Assembly (NCBI GenBank): GCA_002413305.1
Contig: DHWS01000164.1
Coordinates: 7,139 to 28,837, forward strand
Source of the DNA: Actinobacteria bacterium UBA5176
Lineage (GTDB): Bacteria > Actinomycetota > UBA4738
Reading direction: 5' to 3'
Length of the DNA: 21,699 nt
The first letter of the stretch is position 1; the number at the start of each line of letters is the position of its first letter. The position numbers and the translations under genes were made by a program. This document shows, in pieces, positions 16,015 to 21,699 of this stretch. Below the pieces are notes generated by a model that was given only the letters and a program-made list of their open reading frames with translations, had not been told where the DNA came from and searched no databases.

Positions 16015-16947
16015 GTGAGCGAGACGGTCCTGGTGGTCGACGACGATCCGGACGTCGCCCGATTCGTCGAGGTGAACCTTCGCTCCGCCGGCTACAACGT
16101 GACCGTCGCCTCCAACGGCGAGGAGGCGCTGGAGCGTGCCGTGGAGCTTCTTCCCGACCTGGTCCTGCTCGACGTCATGATGCCGAAGCTCGACGGGTTC
16201 GAGGTCGCCCAGCGCCTGCGCCGGGACCCGCGCACGTCCAGCAGCAGCATCATCATGCTCACCGCGAAGGCGCTCTCCAGCGACAAGGTGCTGGGGTTGT
16301 CCTCCGGTGCCGACGACTACATCATCAAGCCGTTCGACCCCGTCGAACTGCTCGCCCGGGTGAAGGGCACGCTGCGAAGGGCGCGAGAGATGCGCGCCCT
16401 CAGCCCGCTCACGGGCCTGCCCGGGAACATCCGGGTGCAGGAAGAGATCCGGCGACGAGTGGCCGAGGAGTATCCGTTCGCTCTCCTGTACGCCGACCTC
16501 GACCATTTCAAGGCCTATAACGACCACTACGGGTTCGTTCGAGGTGACCGCGCGATCCAGGTCCTGGCCCGGCTGGCCATGGAGGTCGTCCAGGAGTTGG
16601 CCGGGACCCAGGGTTTTGTCGGCCACGTCGGCGGCGACGACTTCATCCTGCTGGTCGGCCCGGACGAGGCCGAACGGATCGCCGAGACCTTGTGCCACCG
16701 GTTCGACGAGCAGGTCCCGCTCCTGTACGACACCATCGACCGGGAGCGCGGGACCATCGAGGTCCGCAACCGCCAGGGCGACCTGACCACCTTCCCGCTG
16801 CTCACGCTGTCGGTCGGCATCGCCAGCACGTCGGCAAGGACGTTCGCGCACTACGGCGAAGCGGTCGCCGTGGCCACCGAGATGAAGCAATACGCGAAGA
16901 CGCTGTCCGGCTCAGCGTGGGCCGTCGACCGCCGGACCACCCTGTAG
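16015..16947 (+). CDS. response regulator receiver-GGDEF protein (putative diguanylate cyclase, degenerate motif)
   Basis: This 310-residue protein joins a CheY-like receiver (about residues 3-122) to a GGDEF domain (about 130-305). The receiver is intact: acidic D9-D10, phosphoacceptor D53 in [16 protein letters not shown], and K105 in IIKPF. The GGDEF domain keeps LTGLPG (from L132), [11 protein letters not shown] (D161, D163) and the signature as GGDDF (206-210), so Asp replaces the usual fourth-position Glu. No RxxD inhibitory site precedes it. GGDDF may still support c-di-GMP synthesis, or the domain may be a sensor; I cannot decide. GTG 16015 follows GGGAGG by 7 bases and comes 4 bases after the rpe stop, so the two are probably co-transcribed. 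No partner histidine kinase is in view. Confidence 0.88.
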   Translation: MSETVLVVDDDPDVARFVEVNLRSAGYNVTVASNGEEALERAVELLPDLVLLDVMMPKLDGFEVAQRLRRDPRTSSSSIIMLTAKALSSDKVLGLSSGADDYIIKPFDPVELLARVKGTLRRAREMRALSPLTGLPGNIRVQEEIRRRVAEEYPFALLYADLDHFKAYNDHYGFVRGDRAIQVLARLAMEVVQELAGTQGFVGHVGGDDFILLVGPDEAERIAETLCHRFDEQVPLLYDTIDRERGTIEVRNRQGDLTTFPLLTLSVGIASTSARTFAHYGEAVAVATEMKQYAKTLSGSAWAVDRRTTL

Positions 16948-16954
16948 CCGGCGG

Positions 16955-16960
16955 TATACT
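16955..16960 (+). promoter_or_regulatory. -10 element of the rib operon promoter
   Basis: TATACT at 16955-16960 stands just after the upstream gene stop and 20 bases before the FMN aptamer, so transcription would begin near 16967 and include the whole riboswitch. The -35 region (CCGGAC at 17 bases) is poor. Confidence 0.55.
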
Positions 16961-16979
16961 CGCCACCAGAAAAGGAACG

Positions 16980-17106
16980 CCTGTCTTCGGGGCGGGGTGC
17001 GATTCCCCACCGGCGGTGAGAGTCCGCGACCCTTCGGCAGCCAGTCGGAGGTGGACCCGGTGAGATCCCGGGACCGACCGTGAAAGTCGGGATGGGAGAG
17101 GACGGG
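16980..17106 (+). promoter_or_regulatory. FMN riboswitch (RFN element)
   Basis: The ribD leader carries a clear FMN aptamer. Outer stem P1 is formed by 16980-16988 (CCTGTCTTC) with 17098-17106 (GAGGACGGG). Inside lie the conserved core blocks GGGGCGGGGTGCGATTCCCC, ACCGGCGGTGA, GTCCGCGACCC, GGACCCGGTGAGATCCCGGG, ACCGACCGTGAAAGTC and GGATGGGAGAGG in the family order. FMN binding should lower expression of ribD-ribE-ribBA-ribH. The expression platform is probably the hairpin at 17111-17141. Confidence 0.96.
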
Positions 17107-17110
17107 TATC

Positions 17111-17141
17111 GAGGAGGCGACGCCGCTGCGTCAGCCTTCTC
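17111..17141 (+). terminator. strong hairpin after the FMN aptamer, probable expression platform
   Basis: GAGGAGGCGACGC (17111-17123) pairs with GCGTCAGCCTTCTC (17128-17141) around a CGCT loop, giving 13 pairs with one bulged A and one G-U. A pyrimidine run (CTTCCCTCCTTCC) follows in place of a pure U-tract. It starts only four bases after aptamer stem P1. This placement fits a conditional terminator, although the broken U-tract makes Rho-assisted or translational control possible. Confidence 0.55.
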
Positions 17142-17195
17142 CTTCCCTCCTTCCGCCGTCCGTCGCATCCGCACCCCAGAGAGGAACCGCGCGCG

Positions 17196-18305
17196 GTGCG
17201 AGACGACGAACGCTTCATGCGGCGAGCCTTGGAGTTGGCCCGGAACGGACTGGGACTGGCCGCGCCGAACCCGATGGTCGGGGCGGTGGTCGTGGCCGCC
17301 GACGGCGCGGTCGCCGGCGAGGGCTGGCACGAGGGCCCGGGCACCCCGCACGCGGAGGTCGTGGCCCTCCGCGCGGCCGGCCCGCGGGCCCGAGGTTCTC
17401 TGCTCTACACCACGCTCGAGCCCTGCGCCCACATTGGTCGGACGCCTCCCTGCGCACCGTTCATCGTGAAGGCCGGGGTTGCGGAGGTGATCGGCGGGTC
17501 CCCGGACCCGAACCCCCTGGCCGCGGGAGGGTTCGACCTGCTGCGCCGGAGCGGCGTTCGGGTGAGCGTCGGAACGCTGGCCGGGGAATGCGGTGCCCTG
17601 ATCGCCGGATTCGCGAAGCACGTCAGGACCGGGTTGCCCTTCGTCACCCTGAAGATGGCCTCGTCGCTGGACGGGAAGGTCGCCGCGCGGGACGGCTCGT
17701 CCCGGTGGGTGACCGGTCCGGCGGCGAGGGAGGACGCGCACCGCTTGCGAGCCGGCTCGGGTGCGGTAGTGGTGGCCTGCGGCACGGCGGTGAACGATCG
17801 CCCGGCCCTCACGGTGCGCCTGAGCGGCTACCGCGGCCGGCAGCCGCTCCGGGTCCTGGTGGACGGGCGCGGTCGGACCCCGGCCGAAGGGCCGTTGTTC
17901 GAACGGACGGCCCCGACCCTGGTCGCCACCACGATGGCGGCGCCGGACGCCGCGAGAACGGCGTGGGAGCGCGCGGGGGCAGAGGTGTCGGTGCTGGACG
18001 AGTCCGCCCCGGGTCGGGTGGCGCTCCCCGCATTGTTCGACCTGCTGGGCAAGCGGGACGTGCAGGACGTGCTCCTCGAGGGCGGCCCCCGGCTGGCCTG
18101 GTCGGCGGTGGAGGCGGACCTGGTGGACCGGTTCGTGCTGTACCTCGCGCCGAAGCTGATCGGGGGCGAGGACGCGCCGGGGATCCTGATCGGGGCCGGG
18201 GTGCCGTCCATCGGGGACGCGCTGCCGGTTTCGATCGTGTCGGTGGAACGCGTCGGCGAGGACGTGAAGGTGGTGGCGGAGCGGGATGTTCACCGGGATC
18301 GTTGA
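17196..18305 (+). CDS. ribD: riboflavin biosynthesis protein RibD (deaminase/reductase)
   Basis: RibD deaminates the GTP cyclohydrolase II product and reduces its ribosyl chain. The 369-residue protein has an N-terminal cytidine-deaminase-like domain with H52, E54 (PHAEVVAL), C77 and C86 in the zinc motif PCAHIGRTPPC. A C-terminal reductase domain follows (FVTLKMASSLDGKVAARDG, SSRWVTG, and EGGPRLAWS). Where most RibD proteins read DDPxLTxR, this one reads NDRPALTVR. GTG 17196 lies 9 bases after GAGGAA; ATG 17217 would shorten the protein by seven residues. It follows the FMN riboswitch leader and overlaps ribE by 20 bp. The phosphatase needed between the RibD and RibH steps is not in this window. 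Confidence 0.95.
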   Translation: MRDDERFMRRALELARNGLGLAAPNPMVGAVVVAADGAVAGEGWHEGPGTPHAEVVALRAAGPRARGSLLYTTLEPCAHIGRTPPCAPFIVKAGVAEVIGGSPDPNPLAAGGFDLLRRSGVRVSVGTLAGECGALIAGFAKHVRTGLPFVTLKMASSLDGKVAARDGSSRWVTGPAAREDAHRLRAGSGAVVVACGTAVNDRPALTVRLSGYRGRQPLRVLVDGRGRTPAEGPLFERTAPTLVATTMAAPDAARTAWERAGAEVSVLDESAPGRVALPALFDLLGKRDVQDVLLEGGPRLAWSAVEADLVDRFVLYLAPKLIGGEDAPGILIGAGVPSIGDALPVSIVSVERVGEDVKVVAERDVHRDR

Positions 18306-18864
18306 GGAACTCGGCACCGTCCGTCAGGTCGGTGGGCGGATGCTGGTCGAAGCGAGCAAGGTCCTCCGCGACTCGCCCCCCGGATCGTCGATCGCGGTCA
18401 ACGGCGTCTGCCTGACGGTGGTCGCGGTCGAGCAGGCGGCGATGGCGTTCGATCTTTCGGCGGAGACGCTGGCTCGGTCGTCGCTGGGCTCCCTGGAGCC
18501 GGGCGACCCGGTCAACCTGGAACGGCCGGTCACGCTGCTGGCCCGCCTGGGGGGCCACATCGTCCAGGGGCACGTGGACGGCGTGGCCGCGGTGGGGGAG
18601 ATCCGGCGACAAGAGGTCGGGGTGGACATGATCTTCGACGTGCCCGCGGAGCTGATGCGTTACCTGGTGGAGAAGGGCTCGGTGGCGGTGGACGGGGTGA
18701 GCCTCACGGTCGCGGAGATGGGGCGGGGGTCGTTCGGCGTCGCGCTGATCCCGTACACCCTGGAGGCGACCAACCTGGGGACGAAGGGGCGGGGGGACAT
18801 GGTGAACATCGAGGTCGACGTGCTGGCGAAGTACGTCGAGGCCCTGGTTCGGAGGACGGCATGA
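18286..18864 (+). CDS. ribE: riboflavin synthase, alpha subunit
   Basis: RibE converts two molecules of 6,7-dimethyl-8-ribityllumazine, the RibH product, to riboflavin and a pyrimidine that is recycled. The 192-residue protein starts with the diagnostic MFTGIVEELG and consists of two tandem lumazine-binding barrels (about residues 1-96 and 97-185). The repeats share patterns such as IAVNGVCLTVV and VAVDGVSLTVAEM. GGHIVQGHVDG joins the barrels, and a C-terminal helix (VDVLAKYVEALV) serves trimer contact in homologues. ATG 18286 is inside the ribD end, and the stop overlaps ribBA as ATGA, so the genes are coupled. Confidence 0.96.
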   Translation: MFTGIVEELGTVRQVGGRMLVEASKVLRDSPPGSSIAVNGVCLTVVAVEQAAMAFDLSAETLARSSLGSLEPGDPVNLERPVTLLARLGGHIVQGHVDGVAAVGEIRRQEVGVDMIFDVPAELMRYLVEKGSVAVDGVSLTVAEMGRGSFGVALIPYTLEATNLGTKGRGDMVNIEVDVLAKYVEALVRRTA

Positions 18865-20192
18865 CAAGGGACGAGGAACAGGGACAGACGACGGGCCTGG
18901 CCGGGGACGGGCACGCGGAGCCCCGGTTCGCCCCCATCGAAGCGGCCATCGAGGACATCCGCGAGGGCCGGATCGTCATCGTGGTCGACGACGCGGACCG
19001 GGAGAACGAGGGCGACTTCATCATCGCCGCCGAGAAGGTCACGCCCGACGCGATCAACTTCATGGCCACCCATGGCCGTGGGATCGTCTGCCTGCCGTGC
19101 GAGGGGTCCCGCCTGGACGAACTCCGCATCCCCCTGATGGTCACGCCGAAGGAGGGGATGCACGAGACCGCGTTCACGGTCTCGATCGACGCGCGGGGCA
19201 CCACCACCACGGGGACCAGCGCCTACGACCGCGCCGCCACGATCCTGTCCGTGTGCGACCCGGCCACGAAGCCCGAGGACCTGCAGATGCCCGGGCACGT
19301 CTTCCCGCTCCGGGCCCAGGTGGGCGGGGTCCTGAAGCGTGCGGGGCACACCGAGGCCGCGGTCGATCTGGCCCGGTTGGCCGGGTTGCTCCCCGCCGGC
19401 GCCATCTGCGAGATCATGCACCCCGACGGGACCATGGCCCGCCTCCCGGAGCTGTGGCGTGTGGCGAACGAGCACCGCCTGACGATGATCTCCATCGCCG
19501 ACCTCATCTCCTATCGCCGCCGGACCGAGAAGCTGGTCCGCAAGGTGGCCGAAGCGTCGATCCCGACCCCCCACGGCCAGTTCAAGGCCCACGCGTTCGA
19601 GAGCCTGGTCGACGGGAGGGTCCACGTGGCCATGGCCCTCGGCGAGATCGGGGACGGCCAGCGGATCCTGGTCCGGGTGCACTCGGAGTGCCTGACCGGG
19701 GACGTGTTCCGTTCGCTCCGCTGCGACTGCGGGACGCAGCTCGACGCGGCCCTGGCAAGGATCGGCGAGGAGGGGCGGGGCGTCGTGCTGTACATCCGGG
19801 GCCACGAGGGGCGGGCCATCGGGCTCACCCACAAGTTGCGGGCCTACAAGCTGCAGGAGTCCGGCCAGGACACCGTCGAGGCGAACGTCTCGCTGGGGTT
19901 CGCCGCCGACCCCCGCGACTACGGGATCGGCGCGCAGATCCTCCACGAGATGGGCGTTCGAACCATGCGCCTGCTGACGAACAACCCGGCCAAGAGAGCC
20001 GGGCTGGAAGGGTATGGGCTGGCCATCGTGGAGCGGCTGCCGCTCCTGACCGAACCCACGCCGGAGAACCTCCGGTACCTCCAGACGAAGCGCGAGAAGA
20101 TGGGGCACCTGCTGGAGCTGGACGGCGAGCTCCCGGCGGCCGTCCCGCCCGAGCCCGCCCCCGCGGACATCGAGAACGGCGGCCTCCCGTGA
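18861..20192 (+). CDS. ribBA: bifunctional DHBP synthase/GTP cyclohydrolase II
   Basis: RibBA supplies both riboflavin precursors: the four-carbon unit from ribulose 5-phosphate (RibB half) and the pyrimidine from GTP (RibA half). In the 443-residue protein the RibB domain (~25-232) has DDADRENEGDFI, ATHGRG, TTGTSAYDRAATI and PGHVFPLRA. The RibA domain (~238-430) has the zinc motif C277-x10-C288-x-C290, followed by YIRGHEGRAIGLTHKL, DPRDYGIGAQIL and LLTNNPAKR. GHEGR in place of RQEGR is the form I associate with actinobacterial enzymes. A ~20-residue polar N-terminal extension and a Pro-rich end flank the domains. The start ATG overlaps the ribE stop, and the stop overlaps ribH as GTGA. Confidence 0.96.
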   Translation: MTRDEEQGQTTGLAGDGHAEPRFAPIEAAIEDIREGRIVIVVDDADRENEGDFIIAAEKVTPDAINFMATHGRGIVCLPCEGSRLDELRIPLMVTPKEGMHETAFTVSIDARGTTTTGTSAYDRAATILSVCDPATKPEDLQMPGHVFPLRAQVGGVLKRAGHTEAAVDLARLAGLLPAGAICEIMHPDGTMARLPELWRVANEHRLTMISIADLISYRRRTEKLVRKVAEASIPTPHGQFKAHAFESLVDGRVHVAMALGEIGDGQRILVRVHSECLTGDVFRSLRCDCGTQLDAALARIGEEGRGVVLYIRGHEGRAIGLTHKLRAYKLQESGQDTVEANVSLGFAADPRDYGIGAQILHEMGVRTMRLLTNNPAKRAGLEGYGLAIVERLPLLTEPTPENLRYLQTKREKMGHLLELDGELPAAVPPEPAPADIENGGLP

Positions 20193-20662
20193 ACGAGATC
20201 ACCGGTACCATGGACGCCCGGGGCCGCCGGTTCGCCATCGCGGCGGCCGCCTTCAACGACATGGTCGTGTCGAATCTGGTCGAGGGCGCCCTGGCGTCGT
20301 TCCGGTCGGCCGGCGTCCGCGAGGAGGACCTCGTGCTGGTCAGGGTGCCGGGTGCGTTCGAGCTCCCGCTGGCTGCCCGGAAGCTGGCCGGAAGCGGGCA
20401 GTTCGACGCGGTGGTGTGCCTGGGGGCGGTGATCCGCGGCGAGACGGCCCATTTCGACTTCGTGGCCGGCCAGGCGGCCCGGGGGATCCAGGACGTCATG
20501 GCGCAGACCGGGGTGCCGGTGGCGTTCGGGGTACTCACCACCGAGAATCTGAGCCAGGCGCTGGAGCGTGCCGGCGGGAAGCACGGGAACAAGGGATGGG
20601 ACGCAGCTGTGGCGGCCATGCAGATGGCCAGCGTGCTGGAGCAGCTGCCGAAGAAGGAGTGA
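20189..20662 (+). CDS. ribH: 6,7-dimethyl-8-ribityllumazine synthase
   Basis: RibH condenses the two RibD/RibBA-derived precursors into lumazine and in many species forms 60-subunit icosahedral shells. The 157-residue protein has all main motifs: RVPGAFELPLAARKLA (substrate loop), LGAVIRGETAHFDFVAG with the catalytic H88, FGVLTTEN, and ALERAGGKHGNKGWDAA. GTG 20189 overlaps the ribBA stop by 4 bp. ATG 20210 is a possible inner start, but the longer form matches the usual family length. It is the last known riboflavin gene here; ribF and the phosphatase gene are not in the window. Confidence 0.96.
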   Translation: MNEITGTMDARGRRFAIAAAAFNDMVVSNLVEGALASFRSAGVREEDLVLVRVPGAFELPLAARKLAGSGQFDAVVCLGAVIRGETAHFDFVAGQAARGIQDVMAQTGVPVAFGVLTTENLSQALERAGGKHGNKGWDAAVAAMQMASVLEQLPKKE

Positions 20663-20667
20663 GGTCG

Positions 20668-21018
20668 GTGATCGTCGACAAGCCCTGGGGCAAGGTGGCG
20701 ACGTACGCGCTGAACCAGCCCAGCTCGGTTCGCATCATCACCATCGAGCCGGGGGAGGAGACCAGCGAGCACTACCACCAGCTCCGGGATGAGATGTGGG
20801 TGGTGCTCGACCCGGAGCTCGGGGTCCAGATCGGCAACCGCCAGGTGGACGCGCAACCGGGCGACGAGTTCATCGTCTCGGCCGAGGAGCCGCACCGCAT
20901 CAGGAACAACGGCTCGAAGCGCGGCCGGGTCCTGGAGGTCGCCTACGGCTACACGATCGAAGAGGACACCTTCCGGCTGCAGGACGACTACGGCAGGCCG
21001 ATGGAACCGGACTGGTAG
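20668..21018 (+). CDS. small cupin protein, mannose-6-phosphate isomerase type II-like
   Basis: This 116-residue protein is a single cupin barrel resembling the C-terminal isomerase domain of bifunctional ManC-type enzymes. It opens with KPWGKVATYALNQ. Motif 1 holds H35, H37 and E42 (EHYHQLRDE), and motif 2 is PGDEFIVSAEEPHRIRNN with H76, giving a full set of likely metal ligands. GTG 20668 follows AAGGAG by 8 bases and comes only 5 bases after the ribH stop, so it should belong to the FMN-controlled operon. A sugar-phosphate isomerase role is suggested by similarity, but the stand-alone domain could bind another small molecule. No sugar-nucleotide gene is nearby. Confidence 0.85.
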   Translation: MIVDKPWGKVATYALNQPSSVRIITIEPGEETSEHYHQLRDEMWVVLDPELGVQIGNRQVDAQPGDEFIVSAEEPHRIRNNGSKRGRVLEVAYGYTIEEDTFRLQDDYGRPMEPDW

Positions 21019-21078
21019 GTCGGGCTCCGCCGAACCCAGAAGGCCCCGCCGAGCCCCTGTCGGGGTCGCCAAAATCCA

Positions 21079-21107
21079 TTGCCCCGGCTTTGGCCGCATG
21101 CTATCTT
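21079..21107 (+). promoter_or_regulatory. promoter of the cold-shock gene
   Basis: TTGCCC (21079-21084) and TATCTT (21102-21107) are separated by 17 bases, the ideal spacing. The predicted start near 21114 gives a ~43-base leader with AAGGAGG before the TTG start codon. The preceding 60 bases after the cupin gene hold only a GC-rich imperfect inverted repeat (21022-21056). Confidence 0.65.
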
Positions 21108-21156
21108 CGGCCGGCGTTTGGCGGGCGGTCCGCCGAGAAGTGCAAGGAGGTCCAGG

Positions 21157-21357
21157 TTGACGCAGGGCACGGTGAAGTGGTTCAGCAACGAGAAGGGCTA
21201 CGGCTTCATCGCGCGTCCCGACGGGGACGACGTGTTCGTTCACTTCTCGGCGATCGTCGGTGACGGCTACCGCACCCTCAACGAGGGCCAGGAGGTCGAG
21301 TTCGACATCGTGGAGGGACCCAAGGGCAAGCAGGCCGCGAACGTCAAGCCCGTCTAG
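21157..21357 (+). CDS. cold-shock domain protein (CspA family)
   Basis: This is a 66-residue single-domain RNA/DNA chaperone. It begins [19 protein letters not shown] with RNP1 (KGYGFI, residues 13-18) and RNP2 (VFVHFSAI, from residue 26) and ends in the usual QAANVKPV. The length and sequence are standard for CspA-like proteins of GC-rich bacteria. The start is TTG 21157, supported by a strong AAGGAGG (21144-21150) six bases upstream; the open frame reaches back further, but the family N-terminus sits exactly here. The gene has its own promoter and an intrinsic terminator, so it is probably monocistronic and separate from the rib operon. Confidence 0.96.
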   Translation: MTQGTVKWFSNEKGYGFIARPDGDDVFVHFSAIVGDGYRTLNEGQEVEFDIVEGPKGKQAANVKPV

Positions 21358-21380
21358 CTTCGGAACCCCCGGCAGCACCG

Positions 21381-21413
21381 GAACGGGCCCCTAGCGGGGC
21401 CCGTTCTTCGTTG
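21381..21413 (+). terminator. intrinsic terminator of the cold-shock gene
   Basis: A perfect 11-bp stem, GAACGGGCCCC (21381-21391) with GGGGCCCGTTC (21396-21406), closes a TAGC loop and is followed by the T-rich TTCGTTG. It lies 24 bases after the csp stop and before the kinase gene. Confidence 0.85.
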
Positions 21414-21451
21414 CCCGTTGGTCTCCTCTGGTGTTCCTCCCTGCCCTCGTG

Positions 21452-21466
21452 TACAACTGCCCCACC
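21452..21466 (+). promoter_or_regulatory. possible leaderless promoter of the kinase gene
   Basis: TACAAC (21452-21457), directly preceded by TG as at metK, ends 9 bases before the ATG at 21467. No Shine-Dalgarno is seen. The match to -10 is weaker than at metK and rpe, so this is tentative. Confidence 0.35.
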
Positions 21467-21699
21467 ATGGCCACCGACTCCCGGATCGGCTCCGAGCTGG
21501 CCGGCTACCGGATCGAAGGGGTGCTCGGCCGGGGCGGGATGAGCGTGGTCTACCTGGCCCAGCACCATCGCCTGGACCGCCGGGTGGCCCTGAAGGTGCT
21601 CGCTCCCGACCTGGCGGAGGACGAACGGTTCCGCGAGCGGTTCATCCGGGAGTCCCGGATCGCCGCCGGCATCGAACACCCCAACATCATCCCGGTGTA
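21467..21699 (+). CDS. serine/threonine protein kinase, N-terminal part (cut by window end)
   Basis: The frame is open from ATG 21467 to the window edge, giving about 77 residues of a eukaryotic-like (Hanks-type) kinase. It shows ELAGYRIEGVLGRGGMSVVY (glycine-rich loop), VALKVL with the ATP-anchoring K43, and FIRESRIAAGIEHPNIIPV (C-helix with the paired Glu). This resembles PknB-type kinases, which in Actinobacteria often carry a transmembrane segment and external PASTA or other domains; that part is not visible. It follows the csp terminator, so it starts a new transcription unit. Confidence 0.93.
   Translation, partial: MATDSRIGSELAGYRIEGVLGRGGMSVVYLAQHHRLDRRVALKVLAPDLAEDERFRERFIRESRIAAGIEHPNIIPV

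Noticed and set aside
9438..16947. The shared 13-mer GACCACCCTGTAG before metK and at the end of the GGDEF gene
   Set aside because: In the second place it encodes the protein end and does not form the -10; such matches are expected by chance in GC-rich sequence of this length.
21022..21056. GGGCTC...GAGCCC inverted repeat after the cupin gene as an operon terminator
   Set aside because: Only 6 pairs around a long loop and no T-tract; too weak to call, though Rho-type termination cannot be excluded.
1..21699. CRISPR arrays, insertion sequences, phage genes, toxin-antitoxin or defence modules, tRNA and rRNA genes
   Set aside because: I looked for repeats, transposase motifs and RNA genes on both strands and saw none; the window is continuous, collinear core genes.

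Overview
The window is GC-rich (about 70%) bacterial chromosome. Every recognisable gene lies on the + strand, with very short gaps or 4-20 bp overlaps. An actinobacterial integration host factor (mihF), the order mihF-gmk-rpoZ-coaBC-metK-priA-def-fmt-rsmB-rpe-rib, a helicase-dead PriA and a GHEGR-type RibA all point to Actinomycetota. A class IB dihydroorotate dehydrogenase (pyrK-pyrD) and pyrE within the operon suggest a deep or little-studied actinobacterial lineage rather than a textbook Streptomyces or Mycobacterium. The lineage call is inference.

Layout. (1) 1-6818: the end of a pyrimidine operon, carA (3' end only)-carB-pyrK-pyrD-pyrF-pyrE, which makes carbamoyl phosphate, oxidises dihydroorotate and forms UMP. 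(2) 6874-8134: a good sigma70-type promoter, then mihF, gmk and rpoZ. (3) 8141-15309: coaBC, metK, priA, def, fmt and rsmB, serving CoA and SAM synthesis, replication restart, N-terminal formylation and deformylation, and rRNA methylation. (4) 15320-16947: rpe and a response regulator-GGDEF protein behind a leaderless-looking promoter. (5) 16955-21018: promoter, FMN riboswitch, strong hairpin, then ribD-ribE-ribBA-ribH and a small cupin gene, i.e. most of riboflavin synthesis under FMN feedback. (6) 21079-21413: a monocistronic cold-shock gene with its own promoter and intrinsic terminator. (7) 21452-21699: the start of a PknB-like Ser/Thr kinase gene, cut by the window edge.

This is mostly conserved housekeeping DNA, and I found no convincing novel multi-gene system. 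The points most worth a second look are these. gmk and priA both lack any ATG, GTG or TTG start that would include their conserved N-termini; gmk sits in frame directly after the mihF stop, with a Shine-Dalgarno-like sequence six bases before a GTC codon. metK and rpe share a nearly identical -10-to-ATG sequence that suggests leaderless mRNAs. A degenerate response regulator-GGDEF protein is embedded between rpe and the rib operon. CoaC has alanine where the E. coli enzyme has its active-site cysteine.
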